A DNA stretch of 64,000 nt. It comes from Penium margaritaceum. Lineage: Eukaryota; Streptophyta; Zygnematophyceae; Desmidiales; Peniaceae. Of this stretch, positions 11,588 through 23,500 are shown piece after piece. Under the pieces are notes generated by a model. The model searched no databases. It was not told the DNA's origin and was given only the letters and a program-made list of their open reading frames with translations. The DNA lies in assembly GCA_023375785.1 (NCBI GenBank), contig SZWC01006816.1, positions 32,098 to 96,097 on the forward strand, given 5' to 3'. The position numbers and the translations under genes were made by a program. Numbering within the stretch: the stretch's first letter is position 1; each line of letters opens with the position of its first letter.

Positions 11588-12351
11588 TCAACGACGCAGG
11601 CCAAACAAGGGAGATAGTGCAGCTGCCACTGATGCTGCAATGACGGCTACAGAGGAGGATGCAGAGACGATGAAGCAGGTGACTCCAGTGAGGGCGGCAC
11701 CAACGAGGGAAGAGACCGCAGCTGCAGCTGTGACGAGAAGGCGAACCTGATGGCCAAGGGGTGCGGATGCAGCTGCAGTGGACACCTGGGAGGTGGAGTC
11801 CTGGATAGACGTCACTGCACTAGCGAGGGCTGTAGCAGGTAAGGCTGCCGTAGATGCAATGGAGTCAGTTGGGTGACGGTGGCGGCAACCAGTGGACCCT
11901 GGTCAACAGCTGCAGTGGTATATGTCTCAACCGCCCTGCCCGCAGCGGTAGTGGCAGGTGCACGTGCGGCACGAGCTGTGGCAACAAACGTGGAGGCAAC
12001 AGCTATGCTTGAAACGAGGGCTGTCTCCAACACAGAGAAGATGTCAGAGGGAACATCAAGTGGAGCTGCTGACTGTGATGCAGCAGGTGAGGAAACCCGA
12101 TGAGAGGAGTCCTCTGCTGGCTATCTGGCCGCCGCCTTGGCAGCTGGTCCTGATTTTGAGCGGGTGGCACGAGATTGAAGAATCTGCTGGCGTGTTCTAC
12201 GAGCAACAGGTGAGCTTACAGGTGATGCAGGAAGACTTTGCTCACGTGGCGGTCCCGTGGCTGGCGCGTTCTGCACTGTAGGTGAGTCGTCAGACGCTGA
12301 ATGGCAGTAGGCCGCATACTCAGCAGCGTCTGCGAGCGCAAGGTGCTCCAC
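11588..12351 (-). pseudogene. Extra pre-gag ORF of element A (Ala/Thr-rich, hydrophobic C-terminus)
   Basis: Between the PBS and gag lies a coding-like stretch not expected in a Copia element. One frame (12351 to 11812, stop at 12121) encodes an Ala/Pro/Ser-rich segment and then TFVATARAARAPATTAAGRA. The adjacent frame (11815 to 11588) encodes two hydrophobic segments, around LLVTAAAAVSSLVGAALTGV and VAVIAASVAAALSPLFGL. Element B has the same arrangement at the same place (58655-59285), with recognisable similarity including the motif around TFAATAREC and a hydrophobic end. Conservation in two diverged elements suggests a real gene that has decayed here by a frame change and a stop. I do not recognise the family. 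A short membrane-associated protein is inferred from composition only. Confidence 0.55.
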
Positions 12352-13064
12352 GGGGTCATACTCCTCCCCCGGATGGTAGCCGGGGCTGTCACACCACCGG
12401 CGACGTTCCCACGTGCGTCTCTCCTCCTCCTCATAGCATGCGAGGAGCTCGTCCGTGTGTGCACGCTCGCGCCCGCCCCTTGGTGATGAGGGGATCGGCT
12501 CCGACTCAGGTGGCGAAGCCAGGATGGCATCTCACGCCGCAGAAGCAGCTGCCGCTATACATGTGGATGTGGTGGTGTGTTACCTTTGCAAAGGGTTCAG
12601 CGCAAGAGTACGGGAGGACAAAGCTGCGGCCCCGAACTGCGGGACCGTAGAATGTGAACAGCAGCTGCGGACAAAGGCAAGAGGGCCGAGCTCAGACGTG
12701 CGGTGCCTTGGGGGTGGTGATGTGCCACCTTGCAAAGGGTCCAGCGCAACAGTGCGGGTGGACGAAGCTGCGGCCCCGAAATGCGAGACTGGAGAATTGG
12801 CACAACAGCTGCGGACAGAGGCAAGAGAGGGTCGAGGCCGTTGGATTCCGAGAGTGGAGTGCGTGAAGCCGACTAGGGTTGACTGCACCGAGCCGAGAAT
12901 GGCGACGGTGAGGTGGTGCCGTGGTGAGACGGCACACGGGGTGATGCCTCGGGCGGACAACAAGGTGCGAAGTGCAATGATCGCAAGAGGCACCGCCGCA
13001 CTGCCTCGTCGTCGCCTCACCCGCGGGTCCTGGATCGACGGAGCTGTAGAGGGGATCGCTCTCC

Positions 13065-13075
13065 CTCTGATACCA
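13065..13075 (-). other. Primer-binding site of element A
   Basis: On the minus strand TGGTATCAGAG follows the 5' LTR directly. This is the classic plant LTR-retrotransposon PBS, complementary to the 3' end of initiator methionine tRNA, and primes minus-strand cDNA. Confidence 0.88.
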
Positions 13076-13690
13076 GTAGGTAGCGACGAGAGGCCGCTTT
13101 ACACCCTCAAGAACACAAAGCTAGGACACGGCATCCATGGTTAGGGTGGGGGTGAGTGAAGTGGAGAAACACTTGGACTCAAGAGATTTTTGAGAACGAG
13201 TGTCGAGAGGAACAAGCTAGCGAGCTCTTAGCCGCGGTTGACTGGGCCACCCACTCGAGAGACTCGATGTGGGGCCCGGCCGCCACCCCGGGGTCAAACC
13301 TGACCGGTCGACTAAAAAGCCGCCGCGGTTTCTCACACCTCAGAGCGACTGAGCATGTGGCCCCGTAGGATCAGCAACCCGGGCAAGAACTAATCCACTA
13401 ACACAGCATACAAGGCACACAAGTCCAGAAACCACATCGACCACGAGCGTATGTGATACATGCATCTCTCAAGTAATTTCGCATGTTTCAGCCACAATGT
13501 GGCTCACAACCAAATACTGAGAATCGCATGGCACGTACTTGAGTGCTTGAGTATGGCTGAGGTCACGCCTACTTTGCACCTGACCAGGCCTGCTTGGACC
13601 ATGGCTTCAACGGTGCTCAGTCACCTGCAGTGAACGAGTGTGTGAGTGAGTGGAGACAAGAGGTCACTTGCGTGTGTGTCAATACTAACA
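13076..13690 (-). repeat. 5' LTR of element A
   Basis: Direct repeat of 5188-5805. On the minus strand it begins TGTTAGTATTGACACAC at 13690 and ends CTACCTAC against the PBS. It should hold the element promoter. I did not identify a certain TATA box. Confidence 0.9.
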
Positions 13691-13695
13691 CCACG

Positions 13696-15278
13696 TGTGC
13701 CTACAATACATGACATGTCTAAAATTATGTTTCACAAGAGCTCATGTAATCGTATAGAAATGATGATTTTGGTCCTCAAATTCTGAAATTTTGCTCAAAA
13801 TTGACGATTAGCGCATGGATCCACGTTTTCATGTGGATTCCTACTTGGATTTTGCAATTTTACAGGTACAAGAAGCTAAAAACTCCATTCACGTGGTTCT
13901 ACCTAGATCGGTCAATCGTAGGGTGTGTTCGTCTACCTCCAAACCTTGGAATCTGAGTACGAATCTAATTTGGTTTTCGCCGTGGAGCATGTCACACCGT
14001 TTAGTTACAGAACTGATTCCATGTCCAATGATGACCAAGAAGCTATGTGGAAAGGCCTTGAGATTTATATCATCCAAGCCATACGCACTCAATGCCTCTC
14101 ATAGGGATCGTGTGGCAATTTGCATCAAAACATGAGGTAAACAGTGAGAACCATCTTTGGTTCTCTCATAACCTATTGGATTCCACCAGTTCCAATTTCT
14201 TAACACTTTCTTATTTCAAGCCAACTTTGTGATGGAATCCAAAGTAGAGTTTCCAAACAAGCACGTTTACCCTGTGTTTGAAGCATACTTTGCATGTGAT
14301 ATGTACTGTACATGGGCCCGCTCTATATGGCATGTCTGTGAGTATAATGTTGGAGAGCTTATGTGATCACATAAAATGATGATTTTGACCTCGGATTAAG
14401 AAACTTTGCTCCAATCCGAAATAACTTGCAAATTTGCCTTTCATGAATTTTCCGACTCGGATTCCAAATAATCTAGTTACAAAAAAACCCTTAACGGTTG
14501 AATTTCGTGTTGTAAAATCCTCGCGCTACAAAAAGTACACAAAAATGTGTCGCTCACTATTCGATCTAGAATCATCTTGGAGACTCAAAGTTTGATCCAA
14601 AATCAACTAATCCAGATACGGTATTGATCCATTCTATCCCATACTCTTTGTGCCGTGCGATATGCGTGATGCAATGATTCCATAATAAAAGCGTACAATA
14701 AATCTAGATGAGTGAAATATGAAACATTTCATACATGTGTGTACATGCGTTGTAGCAGATTCGAAGGAATCCTTGGCCGACTAGGCCAAAACCGCAGTGC
14801 TTGAGGGTCTCCGACCCTCAAGCCATCCCGTCTCACCGCCCACAATCCCAGGTGATCCCGATCGAGCCACGTAGCTCCTTCGACCAGTCGGCGTGGCACT
14901 GTCACTCTACACACATGTAAACATGCATGCAAACAATGACACACACATGTACGAATAAATGGCACACAGATACACAACCACAGACACACTATAAAGCCCA
15001 CCATGTCCAAATTTTAAGCTGTTGTGTCTGCATATGCTGAAAAAGGTATTGGATACCCAGACCACTTTCATTTTGAAATTGCTTATGCCTCAGAAGAGGG
15101 AGGACTCTGCACCCCTGAGAAAGGATAATATCCAGAGAGAGCCAGAGACATGGACGGCATACAAGAGGGAGTTGTCGACCGACAAGAGACTTCTCCCCTC
15201 AGTTCAGCGGCTGAAAAAGGAACACCTCTTTCAAGCCGACAAAGCACGGTAAGAGAGGGTAGACTTTGTCAAGACAAG
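13696..15278. other. Intergenic, diverged repeats, no gene recognised
   Basis: The first 700 bp consist of material similar to the left flank of element A, and one stretch (about 14240-14400) resembles the uninterrupted insertion site. Short open frames, including one of 93 codons at 14729-15010, match nothing known. A hairpin-rich segment at 14761-14883 is listed separately. Confidence 0.5.
14761..14883. other. Clustered hairpins, possible structured RNA or foldback remnant
   Basis: TCGAAGGA (14761-14768) pairs with TCCTTCGA (14876-14883), enclosing two perfect hairpins. One is TTGGCC/GGCCAA (14773-14778 with 14784-14789). The other is GCTTGAGGGTC/GACCCTCAAGC (14799-14809 with 14813-14823), an 11-bp stem with a 3-nt loop. 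No tRNA T-arm or anticodon arrangement fits. Confidence 0.4.
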
Positions 15279-16510
15279 TCATAGAGGAACACATACTTGA
15301 AGAAGAGGGCATCCCGTGAATACATGACGCAAAATATTCTTGGATCCTTTGAAGCACCAAGCCTTGGAAATAGAGGAAACTCTAAGAAACAAACACTGAC
15401 AGGGATGGGGAGAGAGTTCACCGCCACGTTGGTCATCCAGGAGCCAGAAAGCAGCAACAAATCTCATGACATGCGTAAGAAGAAGATAAGTATGACAAAC
15501 AAACCAGTGCTCAAAGGGAGTGACATGGCGGGGAAGAGGGTTGTGTGGGACATGGTTCCAGAACCACATCATGTGAAACATGGCTTCGAAAGAAAAGAGA
15601 GGTTCAAGATCCGAGGCAGAGAGAGTTGTACAAAAACGATTAGCGAGAGTATATATCCATTGCTTGGAGATACCATTTTTTCCGGGTGTGTAGGGGATAG
15701 ATACCTCAATGCACACACCATTGGATACAAGAAAACATGCAGTGATGTCCATAAACTCTCTTCCACTATAACACCAACATGTGTAGAGCTGATGACCACA
15801 GGCCACTTCGGCCTGTGGAAGCCATGATTCACAAAAAATACATACATCACTCTTGTTTATGAAGGGCGAAGACCCATTGTATGCAAGAAAAAATCATCAG
15901 GAAGTCAGGGAACATAGTGGAACACCCTCACATGGGCTTCATTAGTCAAAGGCCCCGTGACATCAGCAAGAATCAGGTCAAGGGGATGGGATGTACGGGA
16001 CTCTGAGGTGGAGCAAGGAGAGCGAGACATCTTTTCCTACGCACAGTCAAAGTACACATCAAGATAGGGAAGGGGGAATGTTGAAGCATCCAAGTCATGT
16101 GCAAGCTGAGTGTGAACTACGATATCAAAAACGGAAGTGTGAATATGGCAGAGGCGGCAAAGTAGGAGCTCGGCATGGGCTGGGATGAGGGAACACGCAA
16201 CATTCACCAAGGCAGAAAGGTGTGGAGAGGGTACAAATAAAGGTACACAAAGCAGACAGTCACAGTGAAGGCCACGCAACATCACACCACCTGTAGAAAA
16301 AAAGTGAAATACTCGTGACACCGTGACCGGAGGAGAAGTCAAAGGCTTGGTCGTCAAGGGTCGTGACAGAGAGGAGACTGATCTCAAGGGAAGGGACATT
16401 GCTGAAATGCCCTTCATGGAAGTGGCTGCCATTGCAGCAGTCGCTGCCACCTCTCTGCCACCTGCTGCTCTCTGCGCTCACACCTAAGCGTGGCCGGGCT
16501 GCAGCCATAC
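15279..16510 (-). pseudogene. Degenerate Copia relic (protease end to integrase)
   Basis: Fragments in several frames match the pol of elements A and B. Near 16390-16250 the post-protease segment SLLSVTTLDDQAFDFSSGHG is seen. The integrase zinc region CRLCHIH follows near 16140. Integrase core remnants (PYTPGKNGISKQW, FSFEAMFHMMWFWNHVPH, RHVTPFEHWF) lie around 15690-15490. Key residues are lost: the glutamate of the core motif is replaced (ISKQW instead of VSERW). No LTR could be assigned, so this is a truncated old copy in the minus orientation. Confidence 0.8.
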
Positions 16511-17305
16511 CAGCATGGCAACATCAACTGCATGCAACAACCCCGTGAAAGAACCTCTCACTTTACTTAGATCTGTGCAATCCAAGTGAGCAGCATTTCT
16601 CAGATGCTGTATAGGCTGCAGCCAACTTGGCTTCTCAACCGTCCGCGGAGCCAATACTCATCTATCTGAAAACAATTTCTGAGAGGGACAGGGGTTGAAG
16701 AAATAGTTGCCGCCTACCAGGATGAGAAGGAATGTGACTAGTAGTTGGAGTGCCGTCATTCTGACCCAAGCTACATGCCGGGTGAGGAGTGCAACCCCTA
16801 TGCATCCTATGCTTGTGAGGACGGAGAGGCCGATTGAGAATGCAGTACACTGTCAGATGAATCTCTGTTGTGCCAGATGCTGCCGCCGCCAAATCTGACA
16901 GCCCATGAGCAACGACCGTGTTAAACACCGGTAAGCCAGCCCATTGTGCTTAGGAACCGTCGCCAGCGTCAACACGTCCACATCGGTACAGTCAGAGGGG
17001 CTCGGTACAAAGGACTCTTGTTTTAGGATACCGTAGTGATTTGTATATTCCCTTAAAACAATTATTTTTCGTTCGCCTATGCTCACTCATGAAATTCTGA
17101 GGTGAATAGGAGAATCAGTCTCATAATTATTTTTCTGTACGTTTGCTACACACACATTTCTCATCAATGAATGTGCTATGGGAGAAACACTGTCAAAGTA
17201 CCAATGTTGGTAATTTACTACACACAATTTTCTGATTCCAAAATTTAAGTGTAAACTCACATTTTGATGCATGAGGAAGAAGAAGTGAAGTGAATTCATC
17301 ATGAA
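16511..17305. other. No gene recognised
   Basis: Sequence between the Copia relic and the pogo-like transposase. It presumably contains the 3' terminal region of the pogo-like element, but I could not match terminal inverted repeats to the other side by eye. Short open frames show no family resemblance. Confidence 0.4.
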
Positions 17306-19314
17306 TTACAAGACAATGTCATCTTCTGGCTCAACAACCTCAGTGAACAAATTTTTTGAGGGGTCCATGGCCTCCTCGACTGCCTTATCACAAAAGGCTT
17401 GGTCTAACACACAAGAAAAGTCACATCTTGTCCAAGCCTTCTTGATTGTGTCGCGCATGTTTTGCAAGCGCAACCAAGAGTTGAGAGCCCAAGTAAGGCT
17501 CACGTTTCTCATCTTTGCCATGTTCAGCTGCACCTTTCCTTTGCCACCATTTCACATGTCCATGAGAAATTGTCTGGAGTACCACTCCGTGAACTGAGCA
17601 CGGATGTTGGCTTTGAGTGGACGCTGCAATCCCACATCTGCCGGTTGTGCTACAGAAGTACAACCAGCCGGCACAAACAACAATTTAATGTAGGGGTAGT
17701 TATTCTTCAGAAAATCATGGAACTCACTAGATGTGTGTGGCCGCCATGCGTCCACTATGAGGATGAGTTTTTGGGTGCCAAAGACCTTACCGTGCTGGTC
17801 ACACTGTCGCTTGTGCCATGGATGAAGCAAAAGTGTGACCCAGTCCCGAGTGGTTTGGGCATTTGCCCAGTGCGTTTTCGTTTGAGTGAGGTGAAACTGA
17901 TGTGCTGCCTTAACAATTCGAGAGTCCGCATTGTCTGGCTGGCTACGTGCAGTTGTCCCTCCAAAAATGAGTTGGAGAGGCAAGAGGTCACCAACCATTG
18001 TGGAAGCAACGACGGCAGTGAACTGCCGCTTGTCGTCAAGCCCACGGATAGCAACTTCTTTAACTCCGGCGGGTGCGTAAGTTCGGTCGCCTGCACCAAA
18101 CAAAGTTTCAGGAATTAGAGCATTTTCTGATTGAAAAGCAAAAGTGAGTTGCATGCCCGAAACTGAAAATTTCAAGTCTTACCTGTTGGCACAAGGTTCA
18201 CTCCGGTATGGTCGGCGTTCACAAGGAAGTTTGGGTCGATGTTGTGCATGCGCATGAGTGCAGCGACCCTCTTCAGCATGCGTTCCCTTAGCTCCTCCCA
18301 ATTGTCTGGCAATTTCTGGGCCACGGTTGTTCCACAACGAAAATTCCACTTGAGTGTTCGGCGCACAAACCGCCTGATCCACGGTCTTGAAAATGACATG
18401 GTGCCTCCATTCTCTTTTACTTCTGACGGATGGTGCTCTAAAGTGAGGCCATGGAACACGCCCTGGAGCATGCCTGAAGTCAACGGCGTCCCTGCCTCAC
18501 GAAGGTCCTCCAAACGCTTGCGAAACACAGACTCCATCTCTGGATGACGTTGTAAAAAGCTTTCATTGCCCTGGTGGCCATGCTTGCGCTTGGACGTGGA
18601 CCCCTGGAACTTGATAGGGATCACTTCCTTCACTAGAACTTGGAATTTGGGAAGAAGTTCAGTGCTGCCGCGTCTGTACCACCCGCACACAGTTGATGGA
18701 GCAAGCTGGTCGTACACGCAGCTCCCACCTGGCTCCCGAAAAGTGGTCCGCAGAGCTTTCACTGCCTGGTAGGCGTTTCCGCTAGCCACCATAGCACTGT
18801 GGATGCGTTGGAGATGGCCATCTCCAATCCAGTTGACGTACGGGGCTTGCTTCCGCTTGTTGCATGAGCTGCTCCCCGCTGCAGAACTGTCCTGCTGCGC
18901 TGATGGTTCGGCAGCAGGTGGCAGCCGGGATCGGGAAGTTCTGTTCGCGTTAGACGGCGCGTCAGACTCCACAACGACGAGAAGGTTCGACGGGGTCGTT
19001 TTTGGTGGACGTCCAGGCTTTTGACGAGGAGGCAATTTCGCTGGATTCGGGAACTTCGCACAATGGTCGGCGAACCTTGATTGCGTGGCAGCATGGGCCT
19101 CCTCCTTGCTGATGCGGTGGAAGCCAAAGTTCAGTAGCGTGTGCATGGTTGAGCTTGGGGGCTGGACACTTCGCGAGTAGGAGCTGGACACTTCGCGAAT
19201 AGCCACTTCGTGCACGTGAAGACCACTTGAAAAGGTGGTTTGCACGCTCATGGCATTCGAATGGTAGCAAATCTTTTTTTGCTCCTCACGGATGCGACTC
19301 GCTGTACCTTGCAC
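17306..19314 (-). pseudogene. pogo/Tigger-like (Tc1-mariner superfamily) transposase, one intron, one in-frame stop
   Basis: Exon 1 runs from 19314 (or more likely the ATG at 19144-19146) to 18183. A 92-bp GT-AG intron spans 18091-18182, and exon 2 starts at 18090. Splicing joins NLVPTG to DRTYAPAGVK exactly as in pogo-family transposases. The N-terminal part holds an AT-hook-like PGRPPK. A CENP-B-type DNA-binding region is suggested by MESVFRKRLEDLREAG and RPWIRRFVRR. The catalytic triad is NADHTG (Asp), IVDAWRPH (Asp) and QPADVG (Asp), with 38 residues between the last two by my count. A TGA at 17552-17554 interrupts exon 2. The same frame then continues for about 80 codons to 17306, so it looks like a nonsense mutation rather than the natural end. 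A natural end there is the alternative. Such enzymes cut and paste at TA sites. Terminal repeats were not found. Confidence 0.82.
18091..18182 (-). other. Intron of the pogo-like transposase gene
   Basis: On the minus strand the donor reads CAG|GTAAGACT and the acceptor TTTGGTGCAG|GCGACC. Removal restores the conserved pogo frame without any shift. The phase and consensus sites make this a confident intron call. Confidence 0.85.
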
Positions 19315-19734
19315 CTCAGTGCTGTTTCTTGCCTCCTCATTGGTCGTTTATGCACCGTCAGCAAAATCGCATCATTGCTTGGTAAAAAAGAGACATGTCG
19401 ATGATTCGCTTCTGCTGAAAAGACATCCACGTGGACTGTCTGCCTCACGAAGTGAATCTTCGCTTGGTGAGGCGGGCGGCCCACGTCGTTTGGCATCTCG
19501 AACTTCGAGACTTGAAACGCACGAGCTGGGACATTCGGAAGTCCCGAGACCTGAACCCCACCTAGCCGCATGGACGAATTTAAGAAGCGGGGTTAAACAA
19601 CAACAACTGATGGGGGAATCATCAATAAAATAAGAGAAGGGCAAAAACTGGAAGAAAATGAAGATCACATAATTAGGTGAAAAATTATGAGCGAAAATAC
19701 GGATCACTACGGTACTATGAAAATGTGCAAGGAG
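19315..19734. other. Spacer with small hairpins
   Basis: No gene. A hairpin GCCTCAC/GTGAGGC (19442-19448 with 19467-19473) has a nested GAAG/CTTC pair, and another GGGAC/GTCCC pair lies near 19530-19550. This stretch is upstream of the transposase and may contain its promoter and terminal repeat. Confidence 0.4.
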
Positions 19735-20076
19735 GTTGACGATGAAGGCAATGTCGGGTCGTGTGGTAGTGGCCAAGTACATCAAAGAGCCAATGAGGTG
19801 CAAGTACAGGGTCACGTCCATTATCTCCCTGAGTTGTACTAGATCATCCACCTTGAGGGCATCTTGCCCGTCAGGTGTGATAGGGGTGGAGGCTGTGGAA
19901 ACTGCACCAAGGAGGTCAGCAAACTGCTACTCCACAACACGGGCGTAACGTGCTTGATGCAGCACTAGTGTCCGGCGTTGACAATCACGTACGATCTCCA
20001 TCCCTAGAAACACCGATGTAGGACCAAGATCCTTCATCCTGTATGCAACGTGAAGGACTTCCTTGGCCTCCTTCAC
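19735..20076 (-). pseudogene. Copia RT relic, 3' part (split by the insertion at 20077)
   Basis: Minus-strand fragments read KDLGPTSVFLGMEIVRD, STASTPITPDGQDALKVDD and YLHLIGSLMYLATTTRPDIAF, colinear with the RT C-terminal half of element C (47140-47510). The relic stops at the target duplication CCTCCTTCAC and resumes at 24533. It carries at least one in-frame stop near 19930. Confidence 0.82.
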
Positions 20077-20520
20077 ATTTAGTCCCAATCACCCCAAATT
20101 CATGCACTACTATATCTGTGTACACCATATATTTTTCTTTACACGTAGATTCCAAGTACCTTCCTTGTACTCACCCAAGCATTTGAAAATTTTCATAGAA
20201 TGTTCCTAGTCTCACTGGAGGACAAAGTCACATAATGAAGAATCTTCCGTGTAACTTCTTACGCGTTAAGAGCTTTTCAAAGAATCCCGGTTGTGTACAT
20301 GATGTCCTGTAACTTCTATGAAGTTTCTCCTCCTTGTACACAAGTGTACTTTTGTATTTCATTGTCATGTTAACTTCTATGCACTCCCTTTTACACTCCC
20401 CTCATAAACTTTCCACTGGCCTAGGAGGGAGGAGACAATGGGGGGGGGGTCCAAAGGACAAAAGCGTATGAGACAAGTGTGTGAAGGAGTGTATCACTAA
20501 ACAAGTAATATTACGTTGAA

Positions 20521-23500
20521 ATGGTATGGTATGGTATGGTATGGTATGGTGTGGTATGGTATTTGTACACATGATAATCCATCACTTCCATGAAATTTCT
20601 CCTCTTGTATACAAGTCCACATTTTGTACATCACTACCATACCAAGTTCTGTTAACTCCCACATATACTCCTCTCATACACTTTCCACTTGACGGGGGAG
20701 GGGGGTGGAGGGGGGGTCCAAATGGCAAAATTATACGAGACAAGGCTATGAAGGAATGCACAACTGAACAAGTAACATTACGTTGGAATTATACACTTGT
20801 GTACATGATCGCATATAGCTTGTATGATGTTTCTCCTCCTTGTACACAAGTGTACTTTTGTATGGCGCCATCATACAAAATTCTGTTCACTCCCTCATAC
20901 AATCCCCTCATACACTTTCCACTTGGGAGGGGGGAGGGGGAGAGGGTGGAGTCGGAGGAGGGGGTCTAAATGACAGAAGTGTATGAGACAAGTGTATGAA
21001 GGAGTGTATCACTTAACAAGCGACGTTACGCTATAATAATACAATTGTGTACACGATAATCTATCACTTCTATGAAGTTTCTCCTCCTTGTTCACAAGTG
21101 TATTTTTGTATGGCGCCATCATACACAATTCTATTTACTCCCACATACAATCCCCTCATACACTTTCCACTTGGGAGGGTGGGGAGGGGGAGAGGATGGA
21201 GTCGGAGGAGGGGGGTCCAAATGACAGAAGTGTATGAGACAAGTGTATGAAGGACTATATCACTTAACAAGTATCGTTACGCTGTAATGATACATTTGTG
21301 TACACAATAATTTATCACTTCTATGAATTTTCTCCTCCTTGTACTCAAGTTTACTTTTGTATGGCGCCATCATATAAAATTCTGTTCACTCCCTCATACA
21401 ATCCCCTCATACACTTGCCACTTGGGAGGGGAGGGAAGGGGGAGAGGGTGGAGTCGGAGGAGGGGGGTCCAAATGACAGAAGTGTATGAGACAAGTGTAT
21501 GAAGGAGTGTATCACTTAACGAGTGTTGTCACACTGTAATAATACATTTGTGTACACAATAATCTATCACTTCTATGAAGTTTATCCTCCTTGTTCACAA
21601 GTGTACTTTTGTATAGCACCATCATACAAAATTCTGTTCACTCCCTCATACAATCCCCTCATACACTTTCCACTTGGGAGGGGGGGAGGGGGAGAGGGTG
21701 GAGTCGGAGGAGGGGGGTCCAAATGACAGAAGTGTATGAGACAAGTGTATGAAGGAGTGTATCACTTAACAAGTGTCGTTACGCTGTAATAATACATTTG
21801 TGTACACGATAATCTATCACTTCTATTAAGTTTCTCCTCCTTGTTCAAAAGTGTACTTTTGTATGGCTCCATCATACAAAATTCCATTCACTCCCACATA
21901 CAATCCCCTCATACACTTTCCACTTGGGAGGGGGGGAGGGGTAGAGGACGGAGTCGGAGGAGGAGGGTCCAAATGACAGAAGTGTATGAGACAAGTGTAT
22001 GAAGGAATGTATCATTTAACAAGTATCGTTACGCTGTAATAATACATTTGTGTACACAATAATTTATCACTTCTATGAAGTTTCTCCTCCTTGTACACAA
22101 GTGTACTTTTGTATGACGCCATCTTACAAAAATCTGTTCACTCCCTTATACAATCCCCTCATACACTTGCCACTTGGGAGGGGAGGCAAGGGGGAGAGGG
22201 TGGAGTCGGAGGAGGGGGGTCCAAATGACAGAAGTGTATGAGACAAGTGTATGAAGGAGTGTATCACTTAACAAGTGTTGTCACACTGTAATAATACATT
22301 TGTGTGCACGATAATCTATCACTTCTATGAAGTTTCTCCTCCTTGTACACAAGTGTACTTTTGTATGATGCTATCATACAAAATTCTGTTCACTCCAATC
22401 CCCTCATACAATTTCCACTTGGGAGGGGAGGGGAGGGGGAGAGGGTGGAGTCAGAGGAGGGGGTCCAAATGACAGAAGTGTATGAGACAAGTGTATGAGG
22501 GAGTGTATCACTTAACAAGCATCGTCACGCAGTAATAATACATTTGTGTACACGATAATCTATCACTTCTATGAATTTTCTACTCCTTGTACACAAGTGT
22601 ACTTTTGCATGTCACTGTCATACCAAATGTTGTTTACCCCCTCCTAAAATCCCCTCATACACTTTGCACTTGACGGGGGAGGGGGAGGGGTGGGGGATCC
22701 AAAGGGAAAAAGTGTATGATGTAAGTGTATGAATGAGTGTTTCACTCAACAAGTGACGTTACGTTGAGATAATCCATTTGTGTACATTATCCCATATAAC
22801 TTCCATGAACGTTCTCCTCCTTGTACACAAGTGTATTTTTGTATGTCACTGTCATACCATATTTTGTTCACTCTCTCATACAATCCCCTCATACACTTTT
22901 CACTTGACGGAGGGGGGGNNNNNNNNNNNNNNNNNNNNNNNNNNNNNNNNNNNNNNNNNNNNNNNNNNNNNNNNNNNNNNNNNNNNNNNNNNNNNNNNNN
23001 NNNNNNNNNNNNNNNNNNNNNNNNNNNNNNNNNNNNNNNNNNNNNNNNNNNNNNNNNNNNNNNNNNNNNNNNNNNNNNNNNNNNNNNNNNNNNNNNNNNN
23101 NNNNNNNNNNNNNNNNNNNNNNNNNNNNNNNNNNNNNNNNNNNNNNNNNNNNNNNNNNNNNNNNNNNNNNNNNNNNNNNNNNNNNNNNNNNNNNNNNNNN
23201 NNNNNNNNNNNNNNNNNNNNNNNNNNNNNNNNNNNNNNNNNNNNNNNNNNNNNNNNNNNNNNNNNNNNNNNNNNNNNNNNNNNNNNNNNNNNNNNNNNNN
23301 NNNNNNNNNNNNNNNNNNNNNNNNNNNNNNNNNNNNNNNNNNNNNNNNNNNNNNNNNNNNNNNNNNNNNNNNNNNNNNNNNNNNNNNNNNNNNNNNNNNN
23401 NNNNNNNNNNNNNNNNNNNNNNNNNNNNNNNNNNNNNNNNNNNNNNNNNNNNNNNNNNNNNNNNNNNNNNNNNNNNNNNNNNNNNNNNNNNNNNNNNNNN

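Larger units (their letters stand above)
5188..13690 (-). mobile_element. Ty1/copia LTR retrotransposon A, full-length but inactivated
   Basis: Two direct repeats of about 615 bp (5188-5805 and 13076-13690) bound the element. A minus-strand PBS (TGGTATCAGAG) adjoins the right LTR and a polypurine tract adjoins the left LTR, so the element is transcribed leftward. Internal order is extra ORF, gag with zinc knuckle, protease, integrase, reverse transcriptase, RNase H. Integrase before RT defines the Copia (Pseudoviridae-type) order. The flanks are CCACC (5183-5187) and CCACG (13691-13695), an imperfect 5-bp target duplication. By eye the LTRs differ at roughly 30 positions, so the insertion is not recent. 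All coding parts carry stops or frame changes, and RT has lost a catalytic aspartate. Confidence 0.92.

Noticed and set aside
14761-14883. Possible tRNA gene
   Set aside because: Stem lengths and loops do not fit a cloverleaf, and there is no T-loop consensus in the right place.
15279-20076. One single Copia element interrupted by the pogo gene
   Set aside because: Integrase lies to the left of RT on the minus strand, which is the wrong order for a colinear element, and the RT relic matches the C family rather than A/B.
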